Below are positions 1 to 12,210 of a DNA stretch of 64,000 nucleotides, piece after piece (positions within the stretch are counted from its first letter, which is position 1; each line of letters starts with the position of its first letter). The notes under the pieces are model-generated. The model searched no databases. It was not told the origin of the DNA and saw only the letters and a program-made list of their open reading frames with translations. The DNA is from Siderastrea siderea. Its lineage: Eukaryota > Cnidaria > Anthozoa > Scleractinia > Rhizangiidae. Position numbers and translations under genes: made by a program. The DNA is taken from the NCBI GenBank assembly GCA_964030785.1, contig OZ034972.1:51330538-51394537 (forward strand), given 5' to 3'.

Positions 1-2971
1 CGCCTCTACTATACCTGCCTGCCGACCCTCCTCCTTATGGCGACACCCATCCTACCCTCCTATTGGTTCCACCTTACCTACTTACCTAGACAAAACTAGA
101 CGTGCTTGCTCGACCTTGCCGACGGTGTGGTATGAATTGTTACAATGCTTTCATTGCTGGTATAGTCACGTGCTGTCCTTCATAAGCCCTCATGATCAGG
201 TAGTGTAGAGTCCGCCGATCCCCTAAGGACCAGGAGCGTCATTTCCTTATCAAAAGGAGTTCGTTCAGGCCATTTTCGTTAAGTTGCACCCGCCTTTAGG
301 TCTGCGTCTCGTGGTTTTGTCCCACCAACATCCCTGTCGGCGACGTCTACCCTTTCAGTTTTTAAATCCCTCGGTCAGTCTTTGTTTTGGCAAAACTCTG
401 TCCCTATAAGATTTAAATTCCGCCGGGGGAATACGTGACTCTTAAGCCAACTAAATAAAAATATAATGCAGTCGTTCAGAGACAACAAATGAAAAGTGGA
501 AGCAAAGTGAGAAGAAACGGGACACGAGACCTCCTAACTTCTTACTATCAAACTGCTTTCAGTAATTGCTTACAGACTAAATTGCGTTTCTTTTGTTGTG
601 TGTCCCCAATTGACCTAACTCTTATTCAGCATGGAAAAACAGCATTTTGTGTTACTACCTCGTCGGAAGTTTGCAGTGCAGAAACTGAAATTGATTGGTC
701 ATTTACCGCGCTTCAGAGAAGTGTTGACTGATTTCATAAAAATTAAAAGCTCACAAGGTATGCTAATACTCAGTAATTTATTTGTCATTTATATCTTCTA
801 AATCTCTTGCCTGAAACATATGCAATTCTTTTATCTCGTTTATAGAAATCGCTCCATTTTGGGACAGAGAATTTAAAACAGCAGCATCAGATAAAACGAT
901 ATGCAGTTGAAGCAACCGATCCTTTCATTTGCTGTGTAAGAATTTCTACGAAAGCAGTCTTTCCAGCATCCATTGCAGACGCACTTGTTAGTTCCCGCAA
1001 CTGAAAAAACTTTTTGCACGCTATAGCTTATACATGTCCTTATATCTTAACAGTTCTAACTTAATATGCAAGGACTTGCTTCATTTTATCCTGATATAAT
1101 GTTATAGACGTCGTAATTGCACAATTGGACTCAATGGGCCGGATTCCAAAGCCAAAACAAAACTGATTCGTGCAACTCTGGTCTTGTGATGCATATGTTC
1201 CCATGGGCGGGGATCGCCTGGAATATTCGCAACACTTGAGAAGACGAAACGAAACCCCCAAATAATGATGGCAACGATGTTATAATTGCGTGGGCTACTG
1301 AAACTCTGACACATGAAACTTTTGTCGTAACTAACCAGTTCTTTTTCGTATTGAGAAGGGCGTTCTTGAAAGAGAGAATCAAGACAATCCTTAGCAAAGC
1401 AGATTAGCATTCTTTCCGCTTTATTTGATTTAGTAAATTATATGTTTGTCCCATGTGCGGTTGCCTAAATACTCCTTGTCCATTCAAGAAGGAGGCACGT
1501 CGGAGGATCTTTTAAATGATTTTGAATTTCGAACCCACCATCATCAAGGTCCTCCATACAAGGCACCATGCAGTGGCAAATCTACGGGAGAGCCCATGAT
1601 GCCAGGGCCGAAATTACTTCCACTCAAACATTTTCAACCCCCCTTCTACTCAACCGCATTCTTTCGAGGTCCTACCTTACAAAAAAGTCGAAATCCACCA
1701 CTGAAAACCCCAAAAGGACAAGAGAAACTTGTTTTGTAAGTGTAACACAAATTTATTCTCCCTTTAAGAGTCAGTTTTATTTCCGAACTGCCAGTAATCA
1801 TAAAAGGCAGGTACAGGGTCGCTTTTAATGTCAAACATTCACGGAATTTTATCCTGCGTATTTCACTAATGTTATCCATAGAATGTTTCCTGACCACAAA
1901 ATTGTGAATTTGCTTATTAGTTCCAGACACAGACGCTTGGTTGCAATGATAATATACGTAGCGAAGTGATAATAAGGCACAGAACGACACGTGCCTGGCT
2001 TGACTAGACTGTCCAGATTAAAAGGGACCCTCGATTTCACGTGTAACAGTTGCGAAATATGGAGCACACCTGCACTGTGTGGTATGCAAAGAGGGAACGT
2101 GTTCCAAAAGCTACCGTGAAGAAGAGTGCACGCTATCGCTCTGCAATCAAAACCAGACTGTGTAGCCCCTACTGTAGCTATGGTTGTTACGTGAATAAGG
2201 TCGTGTTGAGCAGTTTGCTTTCTTCTTTCTGCAGCTGGGATTGCAAAGTCCAGTTTGAAAGTCAGTGTAAAGCTCAGGGATTACCACAACACCGGCTTTA
2301 CTCAACCAGGCATGATGGCCGTCAATCATCGACAATGAAGACAGTTACCCCTGGCGGAGCCATGATTGTAATCATCATCAATCATTGTTCGTGGCTACGC
2401 CTCGAACAAGCAAAAGAGCATTGCCGATTCCATCCACAAAACACAAAACAGGAATACATAGAATGTAGGTGCTTCCTCCCTCACTGTTTGAACCACTGAG
2501 AATTAGCTACGACATTAAAGGTACTATTGCATCCGTAGGCAATGACAATCATGCAGGAGAAGGTAGCTTATGGTAAGCCAAGAAAGTCTAACAAAAAAGT
2601 CTGTTGCTCGACGGTGACAACGGGACAAGAGTCATCGTGGGTGCGGATCGGTCTACCACCCGGATAAACAACCCGAGCGTCAAGGCGAGCAGCCAAAGGC
2701 TTGGTTTGGAGCAATGACACAAAGAGAGGCGTAGCGATGACGGTGGCGGACCAAAAACGGCGATGCTATACACGTGATAGTGACTATGAAGCTCAACACG
2801 TATCTAAATGGTCAGCGGTATGCAGTCAGCTTGTCGGCAATGATTGCAAAAACTGACTTTTATGTTAATCTGATTCTCAGCGGATAATTTTATCCATTTA
2901 TTGTTTTTTTTTTTGCTTAGTATAGGCACTTAAAATTTGTTAATATTGAGTAATGTTAGTTTAATTTATAG

Positions 2972-3118
2972 ACAATAATACATGGGCGCGCGGAGATATG
3001 GAATTTCCCTTCGAGTGTTCAACGCGATATCTCACGAGTGAGCGTAGCGAACGAGTGAGATATCGAATTGAACACGAGAAGAGAAATTCCATATCTCCAA
3101 GCAACCATGTATTATTGT
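2972..3118. repeat. Nested hairpin / MITE-like palindrome
   Basis: The outer arms ACAATAATACATGG (2972-2985) and CCATGTATTATTGT (3105-3118) are perfect reverse complements. Inside lie a second pair (GGAGATATGGAATTTC against GAAATTCCATATCTCC) and a central pair (GATATCTCAC / GTGAGATATC). The whole 147 bp can fold back on itself, as a small non-autonomous inverted-repeat element would. No coding potential. Confidence 0.6.
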
Positions 3119-3419
3119 GTTTATTATATAAACACAAAAGCCCAGAATATTACTGAAACAATTTTTATTTAAGGGCAACAGCAGTAAGCGTAGAGGCAAA
3201 AGATAAAAGTGATTCCGGTTCAACTCATTCAAACAAACAATTTTCAAATACATTCATTAACACAATAGAAAACTTTTCACTATTATTTTATTTTCATGCT
3301 ATTATTACTACTCTTTACTGCTTTATTTGTCCGTATTCATTAGTAGACAATCTAAACTCACCGTACCTTCTTGCTCCAGATTAAACTTGCGACGTAAATA
3401 ACTGGAAATTAGCACTTAT

Positions 3420-3980
3420 CGATTAACCCGAATATGGTCATCCTCAAATTCGGCAAAGTCGCGACTCGCCGTTAGTTGTCGAAGCCTACACACAAACTGA
3501 TCCGCAGTCTCGTGTCAAAATTGAGAAATTCGTTTAAGCAAGTGCCTCTCGAACAATTCAACTGTCAAACGTTGTCCTTCGATAACAGACTCGCTGTAGC
3601 GTAGGTTTCTAAGATAACGCTCCACAGAAGCGGTAATTCCTCTGAGTGTTGTTGGCTCATATTCATTGCCAGACTTTTCTCACAGACAATAGCAATCTGC
3701 TGAGGTAAGCGTCTAATTCTGGCGGCGGTATGTCTTGGAGTTGTCTTGTTTCGTTTTCATTTGGCAAAAACGACTTCTTCAATGCTACGTCGTTATGCAT
3801 TTCTTTGAGCGTTTTTGTGGGCTTCAGCTTCGACAAATCTTTCAACATCTTCGTCAGTGAGGGACACGAATCTTTCACTTGCAGAATTTTTGGTCGTTTT
3901 TTCTGGTGTACTGCTCGAGGCCATCGTAACCTGTTAGTAGTTATTTCTTTTTTTGAACAAGCCAAGCGAACAGCGATCAA
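3420..3980 (-). pseudogene. Transposon remnant (Crypton/DUF3504-like, then gag-like)
   Basis: Minus-strand reading from 3980 gives a 105-residue stretch ending in PPPELDAYLSRLLLSVRK, which resembles the region just before the core of DUF3504/Crypton-type tyrosine recombinases. After a frame change near 3665 the frame reads EYEPTTLRGITASVERYL, which continues the same family pattern. Farther downstream, past another stop, ETADQFVCRLRQL resembles a Gypsy-type gag segment. No catalytic residues are present. I infer a chimeric, dead fragment; family names come from motif memory only. Confidence 0.35.
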
Positions 3981-4604
3981 GAACTACGAAATCATAGCAA
4001 GCCGTTTTCAAAAGTGGCGGGAAAGAAGGCGCGTGACGTCGCGAAAGCTGATTGGCCGTATTTTCACATGTAAAATTATCGTAATTTTACGTGTACCAAA
4101 TACGATTTTTCTCAGTGGTGGAAACCTCTATAAAACACTCCAGTTTATAAAATAAAATGTAATATTAGTCTTAATTTAACTCCTAGTGTCTCAAATAGAC
4201 GGTGCATACCATTACGGCTAGAATTCCTGACACTTAAATAAAAGGTTATTATTAAGTTGTTATTAGTTGTTATTAAAGGTGCCATAAATTTGCCCATTTC
4301 TTAGTCTATTAGCTTTAATGACACATTTTTCTCTTTATTGCCGTTTCTGGATTTAAGCACCCCAGCCGATATTGGTAGACCACATAAAACAATTTCTATG
4401 TCGTTGTCAACTGCAATTTGCGAAAAATGCGACAAACACCTTTGTTCCGACTCCCTTTTCCTTACCGTGTGGCAAAGTGTCCACTTATCTATTTTAACTC
4501 AGTTTCGTAAATCGTTAAGCTGTCATTGCCCAAAGTAACAGGGCCCCCTGGAATGAAATTTGGGTCTTTGCTCGCGCGAGCCCCGGTGGGAATAGTAGGG
4601 ACGA

Positions 4605-5010
4605 TTGGTTAGCTCAGGAAAACTAGCCTGCGAGCGGGCTCACTTAGTGTGTTATTCGCGCGAGTATCTTGGCGGTGGAAGTCGAGCCGGCGAGAAGAAT
4701 GGGCCGAGGAAAAGTGAGCCTGCAGTAAAAACCTTGTTTCTCGGCCTCTTTAATGCCTGCTTTGAATGCTCCGTCCGCCATATTGGATATTTGCCGACAA
4801 TTTTCCTAAAGCCGGCCGAATCGGAAAGTCGTTCCTAGTACCCCTCGGCTGTCCTTCTGGACGGTATTATTTAGGCACAACCCCTTGCAGGGGCGGAATT
4901 CAAAATTCAATGGCTTTCGTGCTAGCCTCCCACGTAGTCGTTTTTAGGGGAGTCGTATTTCACTCCTCCCCACAAACGCCTTGCTTACCCGAGAGCAACA
5001 TTCCTTTCCC
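4605..5010 (+). repeat. Interspersed repeat, inverted copy of 20,010-20,240
   Basis: The stretch around 4919-5013 (AGTCGTATTTCACTCCTCC, CACAAACGCCTTGCTTACCC, GAGAGCAACATTCCTTTCC) recurs in reverse complement near 20,010-20,110. The element also shares the palindromic AGCCTGCGAGCGGGCT core (4627) with GCCTGCTCGCAGGC near 20,222. It lies just upstream of one gene start (5185), and its partner lies just upstream of the RecQ-like start (19,918). Confidence 0.5.
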
Positions 5011-5184
5011 ATTGTTTTAGTCGCGTGGCAATCCGACCAATCAACAGTGAGGTATTGTCTTACAAGGACCAATCAGAATAAGCGATGTAAATTTCCCGCG
5101 AATTCTTCCTTGACAGATGCGGGCGCGCGGGCGATGTGAAGATGGAATATAGCACTTATTTCAGTTATAGCATGGCGCGTTACG

Positions 5185-6269
5185 ATGGCTGAAACACCGA
5201 AAAAAATCATTGAATGTGAAAACAAGTGCTTTTTGTGCGACACTTTGACTCAGTCATCTGCTGGGAGGGTTAGAATTTTCGGGAAAAGTTAAGTTGATCT
5301 TCCTCGCTTGATCGAGAAGGCAATCGGTGAAAATATCAGCAAATATCGCAACTCTGGATCCGAACTGTTTGTTTGCAACGCTAAATGCTACAAGAGACTT
5401 CAGCGACTAGAAAAAGCAAAGAAGAATTTGGAAAGCATCAAAGAGGAGATCTGTGGGATTTACCAATCCATAAAACGCAGGGAAAAACGGCAAAGAGCCG
5501 ATCAAGTTGTTGAGATCGGAGACGAAAACATCACACATTTGACAACAACAAAGCGAGCTTCAGCGGCGAAATCACTCAAGTTTACTGACTCATCGACAAG
5601 TTCAACCACTGCCGAATACGTCGCTACCACTTGTACTTCTTATAGTCGTGCAGCTGTATTTTCGGAAATCCTTTGGCATGGACATCGCCACAGTACTCGG
5701 GTGCTGAACTCGTAAGACAAGCGTTTAGCGCTCCACTCTCCATGTCAACTCCAGTGTCAACACAGAGGAGATCGAATCAAAGTCAGGCTACCGAAACCGC
5801 TACTGTGAAGCTGTCTGTGAGCTACTCGAGTAAGACTGTTAATAAGACCTTGACAAAAGATTACGAAGCACTGGGAAAGGCTTTAATTCATGGCCCGCCT
5901 TCGCGTATTGCAACCGCCGTATTGAAGTGTGCCCCACTTACCCATCTTGTAATCGAGAAAGTCTTTCGTTTACTCAAGACGGAGGTGGGTGATCTTTGTT
6001 CCAAAAAGAACCCTTCATTGTTGAGGAATTCTTCTAAAGAGGACCTGGTCAATTTCGACCTTGAAAAACTATGTAACGAATGGAAAGAAAGGGCTCCTCT
6101 ATTTTACGCCTTCCTTTTGACGGCGTGCACTAGTGGACATCGTCAGAAGACTACAACTTGGCTTCCGAGCATGGCCATAGCTGGGTCAATCCTGCTTAAG
6201 CAGAGAAATCCCCATATGAATGCTACAGCAAGCATCATGAGTTTATTACTAAAAACCAGATCCATTGAG
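5185..6269 (+). pseudogene. Broken first coding exon(s) of DUF6589-type gene
   Basis: ATG at 5185 opens a frame with a C-x2-C pair (KCFLCDTLTQSSAG) and, farther on, SELFVCNAKCYKRL, which together look like a cysteine-rich N-terminal zinc-binding module often found ahead of DUF6589 proteins in cnidarian multicopy genes. A TAA at 5290-5292 interrupts this module, although the same frame continues smoothly to about 5,650. Between about 5,600 and 5,715 the coding signal moves to another frame, which stays open to a good donor at 6269|GTAATT. The last part is helical and contains a conserved-looking NEWKERAPLFYAFLLTAC. One stop and one frame change argue that this copy is decaying, unless small introns remove them. 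The next recognisable exon begins at 8896. Confidence 0.5.
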
Positions 6270-6536
6270 GTAATTAAAAGCATTTACAGCTATTGACTTG
6301 TTTGTTTACTGTGAATTAAAACATCTCAATTACCCTGTTTATAGCCACACGTATTGTTATTGTGAAGCCATCAAAGGAATAGCCTGTTTATCAGAACAAA
6401 AATTAGGTGCTCAAAGTTTTGATTTAACTGTAATATTTTATGTTACTTGGCCGCTGTGTGATAATGAGCAGCTTGTTTGATATGTATATGTAGGTGAGAG
6501 CAACAAGAAAATAGATGCACTTCCCGTGTAAAATAA

Positions 6537-6860
6537 CTCCATGGAATTCCATGGAACTCCATGGAATTCCATAGAATTCCATGGAGTTTCATGGAATTCC
6601 ATGGAATTCTATGGAAGCCCCATGGAGTTCCATGGAAGCTCCATGGAATTACATGGAGTTCCATGGAAGCTCCATGGAATTCCATGGAGCTCCATGGAAG
6701 CTCTGTGGAATTCCATGGAGTTTCATGGAAGCTCCATGGAGTTCCATGGGGTTCCATGGAAACCACAAGGACTTTCGTGGAGTTCCATGGAAGCTCCATG
6801 GAAACCCATGGAGTCCATTGAAGTCTCATGGAATATTGGTGGAGTTCCATGGAAGCTTAC
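6537..6860. repeat. Self-complementary minisatellite, left array
   Basis: About 320 bp of short units alternating CCATGG, GAATTC and GAAGCTCCATGG motifs. Because the unit is palindromic, both strands and several frames stay open and give MEFHGxPWNS-like peptides. These are a composition effect, not genes. Confidence 0.8.
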
Positions 6861-8360
6861 TGAATTTCATTGTGTGACACATAATAGTTTGAAAATAAAA
6901 GAGTGAGTTATCCCCACCAATAATTATTCAAAATGAAAACAGTGTATCTTTCATGTGTGAGGACATATATTGACGGTACAGCTGCCTATCAGTGACTTCT
7001 GAGGAGAGTCAAACTGGCAAGATCGGAGACCGAGTGACCTTTTTGGCAGTCAGAGGATTTTTTAAATTACTGTATCAATTAATTATATTTTGCACAGAAC
7101 TACAAGCTGTCCAATTTGGAAAATAACTGACTGCTTGAATGGGATTCTGTCAGCTAGCAATATAAATTAATAAATAGTAAAATACATACCTAACCTTACC
7201 TCTACAGTCACTCCGAGTAACAAAATAATTGTATATTATATTTTAATCATGAGCATAACTATTTAATTCAACAATTAAATGTGATATCCTAGCGCCCAAA
7301 ACAAAGTGCCTGCATTCAGTGGTCAGCAGTTGTCACTTGAGTCATGTGACCTCTGTATCATCAACACAGGCGCCATTTTGAAGTGACGGTTGCGACAGTT
7401 GCGTAGCAAGCATCTGTGTATGGTTTGAGGATGAAAATGCGTCTTTCAGATTGAAACAGAATTGGATAATTGTAGCTTTAAGGTTAGTTTATGTGCCTAG
7501 AAATGTTTTGAGCCTTGCACGTGGATTTTTGGATCAAAATGAACCGATGAAATCGAGGTTATGAGCAACTGCAGTGGGACCGTGGAGCAACAGCAGTTCG
7601 ATTCAACAGTTCAAGTGGAAATGTGGACTTTTTAAGAGTTACAATTTACCCTCAGTAATATAAACGAATGAGAGTTTCTCAACTAAACACAATCGAAATT
7701 TCAATCGCCTCAAAAGTAACAGAAAAGAGTCAATAGCCTACAGTGTACTCCAGTGATTTCGTAACCTTTGGATCTGCAAACCGTGTTTAAGCGGGGTAAT
7801 GTTATTGAAAGAGTTGTCTGTCATGAGGTATGCCGGAATCATTTTTTGCTTTTCCAATAATTTTTTTCAATATACAGTTAGGGAGTATAATTGAAAACTT
7901 GTCTGTAGTATTAACATGCAATTTGAAAATTGATGCAACATTCGTTAGTGAAAATATTTTTCTCTGTCCAATGTGTCTAGTGTCTCTAGTTTTACTGTGT
8001 AAATAAGCTTACGTGCAATTAGTGAGAATGTTTCAAAGGAATACCGTTTTAAGTAGCATTACGGAATTGTTCAGTTTGTCGCTTTACCAATGGACTGTGC
8101 TGTTTATGTTAGAAGCCAATTTTCATTTTACTTCAATTGTAATGTATATTACAATTATAGCACAAAGTTATAACATATTTAAGAATCCTTCTCTTACTAG
8201 CACTGTGTTACTGTAAATATTGAAAAGTTAATGATTTCTTTTAGCAATTAAATCTGTATTTTATTTACTAAAAACCGAATGATAATCTGTGCGTTTCTAA
8301 ACATTTATCCTTAGACGGACTCTGGGTCACCTTCAATGAAACTCGTCCTGTTACTCTTCT

Positions 8361-8588
8361 TCCATGGAATTCCATGGAACTCCATGGAAAGCTTAGTTCC
8401 CCGGAAAATACTCCATGGAATTCCATGGAAATCCATGTCCTAATACTCCATGGAATTCCATGGAAAATATTCCAACAAATTCCATGGAACTCCATGGAAT
8501 TCCATGGAAATCCATGTCCTAATACTCCATGGAATTCCATGGAAAATATTCCATCGAATTCCATGGAACTCCATGGAATTCCATGGAG
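8361..8588. repeat. Self-complementary minisatellite, right array
   Basis: The same palindromic CCATGGAATTCCATGGA family as at 6537-6860, here in a longer order of about 100 bp (… AATCCATGTCCTAATACTCC …) repeated twice. It forms the inner part of the right end of the 6523-8602 element. Confidence 0.8.
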
Positions 8589-8895
8589 GTATTTTACACG
8601 GGTTAAGGGTTGAATATTTAAGAAATTCAGGGGCTTCATAATTTCAAGCAATGTTGAGTTAAAAGGCTATTCTCATTATTTTAAACCACTTTAAAACATT
8701 GTCGCTATTTTCACGTCGTTTATTGTCCCTTATTTATATATTCCTAAAAATTGTGAAATTTTCCCTTAACCATAATTCCTTGAATGTGAGGATCAAAGGA
8801 AATCAATACCCCTTTTTTTCATGGCCAAAAAAAATTAAAGTCTAGTTGCTTCACCTCTCTCACCTTAAGTATGTGACTTATTGTTTGTTTAACAG

Positions 8896-9498
8896 GCCAC
8901 ACTGAACAGGTTCTGCAAGTTAAAGATAACTTGCAGTAACTGTAGGGCACTCAAGGTGATGGATGCGCTTGGAGAAAACCATGACCAAGTCTTGAATGAC
9001 GCCAAGACCAGGATTGCGACAGAAATCAAGACAATTGCAGATACAGAGTTGCAGCATACCAGTAGTGGTACATGCACGAAGAACCCCAGTGTCATCCTCT
9101 CAACCTGTGAGACGTGCCAAGTAATTAAAGCAACTAAGGCCAATTCACATCCTGGTTTCATTATTGCGTTTGACAACATCGACATACACTTGGAACGGAG
9201 GGAGATGACCTGGTCTGCCCAGAACCGGGATATCCACTGGGTGAATCATGAAATGGTTCAAAAACGGGGCCCAGGAAATAATCTTGATTTCAACAAACCT
9301 AAGGCGCACATTGCAGATGTCCCAAATATCACATTCCTCCCTGGTGTGAATGACCAAAACAGACAGAGGCTGAACTATGCCATTCTGATTTCAAGGATAC
9401 TTGTGAGCCATTTTGAGTGTTTTGCATCTTTCCGAGATGTCTGTATTGCACACATACCTCATAAATACAGCAAGGAACAATCCATCAAATCTGTTAAG
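8896..9498 (+). CDS. DUF6589-type protein, internal exon A
   Basis: The exon follows a TTTAACAG acceptor (8894-8895) and is open from its first base, giving TLNRFCKLKITCSNCRALK and then a long stretch containing FDNIDIHLERREMTW and NRDIHWVNHEM. This 'DN..... R' block is what I associate with DUF6589, a domain of unknown function common in multicopy, transposon-like genes of cnidarians and fungi. The donor is AAG|GTATTA at 9498, phase 0, joining cleanly to the exon at 9978. Function is unknown; association with mobile DNA is inferred from the family's copy number. Confidence 0.6.
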
Positions 9499-9977
9499 GT
9501 ATTAAAGTAAGAATTTGATGGGTTCTAAATGAAGTAATTTTCATATAATAGCCTGACTCATTTCCACTGAGCTAATATTGTAGATGCTGTTGCATTATGC
9601 CAAACGTAAGGCCCATTCTCTTACGAAAAATACCTGGAAAGGGGGTGAGGGGGGGGGGGGTAATCAAACACTGGCTTACTCATATTTCTTTTTAAAAATG
9701 TCTTTAATATGTTCAGTGCAACTTCACGTAAATTAGGTCTATTATAATTCCAGGAGTTCATTACAGTGTATAACATTCTCCAAGGAAATTTCAATTAAAA
9801 AATGATAAAATAATGTTCATTGGATATTTATGTAAACTATAATAGTTGATAACTGTAACAAACTTCCAAAGTTTGTACGTGTACATGTATGTATCCATAC
9901 TAACACTGTGCATTTATAAACATGCATGAGTAAATATGGTTTTATCTTGCCTTACATATATTTTTTTATTTTTACAG

Positions 9978-10232
9978 GTTCCTTTGGGAGAATTATTCAA
10001 AGATGAGAATGTAAATGAGGATATGCTGGCCATCTTACAGAAATTTCACTCATACCTCCCACAAATAGACAACGGTCAGATTGACGGACAAATCTTCACT
10101 GGGGATCAGTTGACTGTGGAGAGGGCTGTCAATGTGATAGCATCTGTTGCAAATGGGTTCACCTCTGAGGCACGACTCGAAGGCATCAACCTGCAGATTG
10201 GAGACTGGCATGCTGCTGTGAAACCTCTCTCG
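9978..10232 (+). CDS. DUF6589-type protein, internal exon B
   Basis: Exactly 85 codons between a TTTTTACAG acceptor and a CTCTCG|GTAAAA donor, phase 0 on both sides. The product contains GDQLTVERAVNVIASVANG followed by LQIGDWHAAVKPLS. The GDQLTxER block is the strongest DUF6589 signature in the gene and could contribute acidic active-site residues if the domain is a nuclease or transposase fold, which is a guess. Confidence 0.65.
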
Positions 10233-10971
10233 GTAAAAAACATAGCATAATTTTCTAATGAGTAAACACTTAACGAAGCATACTGTACACAGATGTTAAA
10301 ATTGTAGTGAGGCATACTTCATTAATAGAAACATGGAGGAAAGATAAAAAATATAAAATCAAAAAGGCATCACTGTCTTGTAATAAGACATTAATCTTCA
10401 ACCATTTAATAGGCAAATCAAAAATAAGAAACACCATTCAATGAAGCTGAAGATAATGCTAACTCACACATAGAGTTTGAAGGCTCCTTAGTGGACTCTA
10501 AGCAGCTGACCAAGCAACCTGAAAACATGCAGAACCTGATCCTTCGATGTAAATAAGGTACCCCCTCCCCCCCCCCCATTCTCTAAAAAACTGCTGCCCT
10601 AACAAACATTCTATTTTCTAAGTAAGGCTTTTATTGAATTTCAAGATAAAAATTAGTGATAGAAACACGACGTTGAAACTTTTTGTTCCTATTGCTAATT
10701 TTTATCTTTTAAAATGTTTTAAAACATCTTGTGTAATCAGATTTTTATTGAACAAGCATTCCACACTACTTCAAAACACATGTACCTATTTTCTTACTGT
10801 ACTTACAATGTTAGAATATTTTAAAAATTGGCTTCATAGAATCCTCAGTTATATATATATGTAATAAACAGTTCCTATTTGGTCCAATTACACAGTTCAA
10901 TGCTGAGTGAAAAGTTGACTTTAAAAAGAAATTGTAATTGGTTCATGAATTTTTATATTTCTTTTTCTTAG

Positions 10972-12210
10972 TTGATCTTCAAGAGATTCTTCTCACCAAA
11001 GAGTGATGGTGACTTCTGTACATTGTATGCTGACAGGACCACCATCAACCGCAGAAATGTCGCCGCTGATCCTGCTAAAGCATATCGTGCCGACAGAGAT
11101 TTCTTTCTTGTTGTGGTTCAGTCGAGGGTCATAGCTGCAGCAATGGAGATTCTGGGAATACAATCAAAGTCCAGTCGACCATATAAATGCCCCATCCCTC
11201 CAGGTGTTGGCAACATGAGCAACCAAGCCAAGCTTCAGTACCTGCATAAGGTGGCAGCGATGATTGTTGATTCCTTTGTATTTGACCAATCCTCTGTCAA
11301 CCACCTTGTCGACAAAATTCTCACTGCACAGGAGAAAGAGGATGCAATCAACAGCCAACAACTGACAGAAGATGGCAGATTTCCATGCAGATTCCCTGGC
11401 TGTAACTACTCTTTCCAGTATGATGGCAGAAGTAGGAGGAGGCACGAACTGACACACAACCCACCTCCAGAAGTTCCAACCAATCAGGCTGAACCATCAG
11501 GTGATCAACCCAATTCAGACGAGTCTGTAGCTACTCAGCAAGAAGTCAAGTCAGATGATGTTTACAATTACAACTGTGCCCTGTTGACAGATGGTTTATT
11601 CTTCATGAACTTTCTGGATGCCATAGCAGAGGGCGATGGTGGACGAATGATGCGACAGTACAAATATTTGCTGCTCTACTGTAGGGCTGATGGAACACAC
11701 AGTACAAAATATGCACTTGAGTGCTTGTATCAGTCTTTTCTTGTCAATGCAATGTTGAGTCCCAGGGATGCAGAACGTTTTGTCTGGAACAGGACAGTCA
11801 ATAACAGTGGCAAACCTGGCAAAAATATTGCCTTAGACCTGGATGTGGAGCACAGCAACAACTTCGTCAAACAGGCTATCAAGCACCTTGGCCCAAACCT
11901 CACAGAAGATGCTGTGTCAAGAATTTGTAAGGCTGAGAATAGTGCCAGAACTGTTCTAGAGAACATTGACCGCAGCATCTGCCGAGCAGCTGGCTCAAGT
12001 GAACATTCACAGAGATCTTTAGAAAGAGATCTTTCCGTCCTGGTTGACAAATGTCTTAGCAACTCAGTTTTTGAAAAGCACGACTCGAGAAGATATGTCT
12101 GTTTCAGGGGCTTTGAAAGGGATCCATTCAGAAGCCTTGACATGTCATCAATGTTCAAGTGGATCAACAAACACAAGAAAAACATGCATTCTGGTTTAAG
12201 GGCCAGATGA
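10972..12210 (+). CDS. DUF6589-type protein, terminal exon with C2H2 finger
   Basis: This exon starts after a CTTTTTCTTAG acceptor, so the first codon (TTG, Leu) is internal, not a start. It is open for 412 codons to TGA at 12,210. It contains a typical tail block (SLIFKRFFSP, CTLYADRTTINRRNV), a C2H2 zinc finger (CRFPGCNYSFQYDGRSRRRH), a Ser/Asn-rich linker and a second helical block (YKYLLLYCRADGTHSTKYAL) that is conserved in this family by memory. The three downstream exons are intact and well spliced, in contrast to the broken 5' exon, so this is either a recently dying copy or a gene with an alternative 5' end. Confidence 0.65.
   Translation: MIFKRFFSPKSDGDFCTLYADRTTINRRNVAADPAKAYRADRDFFLVVVQSRVIAAAMEILGIQSKSSRPYKCPIPPGVGNMSNQAKLQYLHKVAAMIVDSFVFDQSSVNHLVDKILTAQEKEDAINSQQLTEDGRFPCRFPGCNYSFQYDGRSRRRHELTHNPPPEVPTNQAEPSGDQPNSDESVATQQEVKSDDVYNYNCALLTDGLFFMNFLDAIAEGDGGRMMRQYKYLLLYCRADGTHSTKYALECLYQSFLVNAMLSPRDAERFVWNRTVNNSGKPGKNIALDLDVEHSNNFVKQAIKHLGPNLTEDAVSRICKAENSARTVLENIDRSICRAAGSSEHSQRSLERDLSVLVDKCLSNSVFEKHDSRRYVCFRGFERDPFRSLDMSSMFKWINKHKKNMHSGLRAR

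Larger units (their letters stand above)
1..5184. other. Host intergenic DNA, no confident gene
   Basis: AT-rich sequence with stops in all frames and no recognisable domain apart from the remnants listed separately. The only exon-like stretch is 630-757 on the plus strand: it follows a pyrimidine-rich TTATTCAG acceptor, is open in the frame starting at the ATG at 631, and ends at CAAG|GTATG. Its roughly 42-residue product is basic and I do not recognise it. Confidence 0.4.
6523..8602. mobile_element. TIR element built on palindromic CCATGGAATTCC arrays
   Basis: The ends are inverted copies: CCCGTGTAAAATAACTCCATGG at the left (6523) and its reverse complement with one change at the right (ending 8602). 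Each end runs into a tandem array of CCATGGAATTCCATGGA-type units (about 6537-6860 and 8361-8588). The 1.5 kb interior is AT-rich and has no convincing gene. It lies inside an intron of the DUF6589-type gene. I infer a non-autonomous DNA transposon of about 2.08 kb. A target-site duplication is not evident. Confidence 0.6.

Noticed and set aside
6443..6906. Several overlapping MEFHGIPWNS-type proteins
   Set aside because: They come from the palindromic minisatellite, open in many frames on both strands, with no start context or conservation sign.
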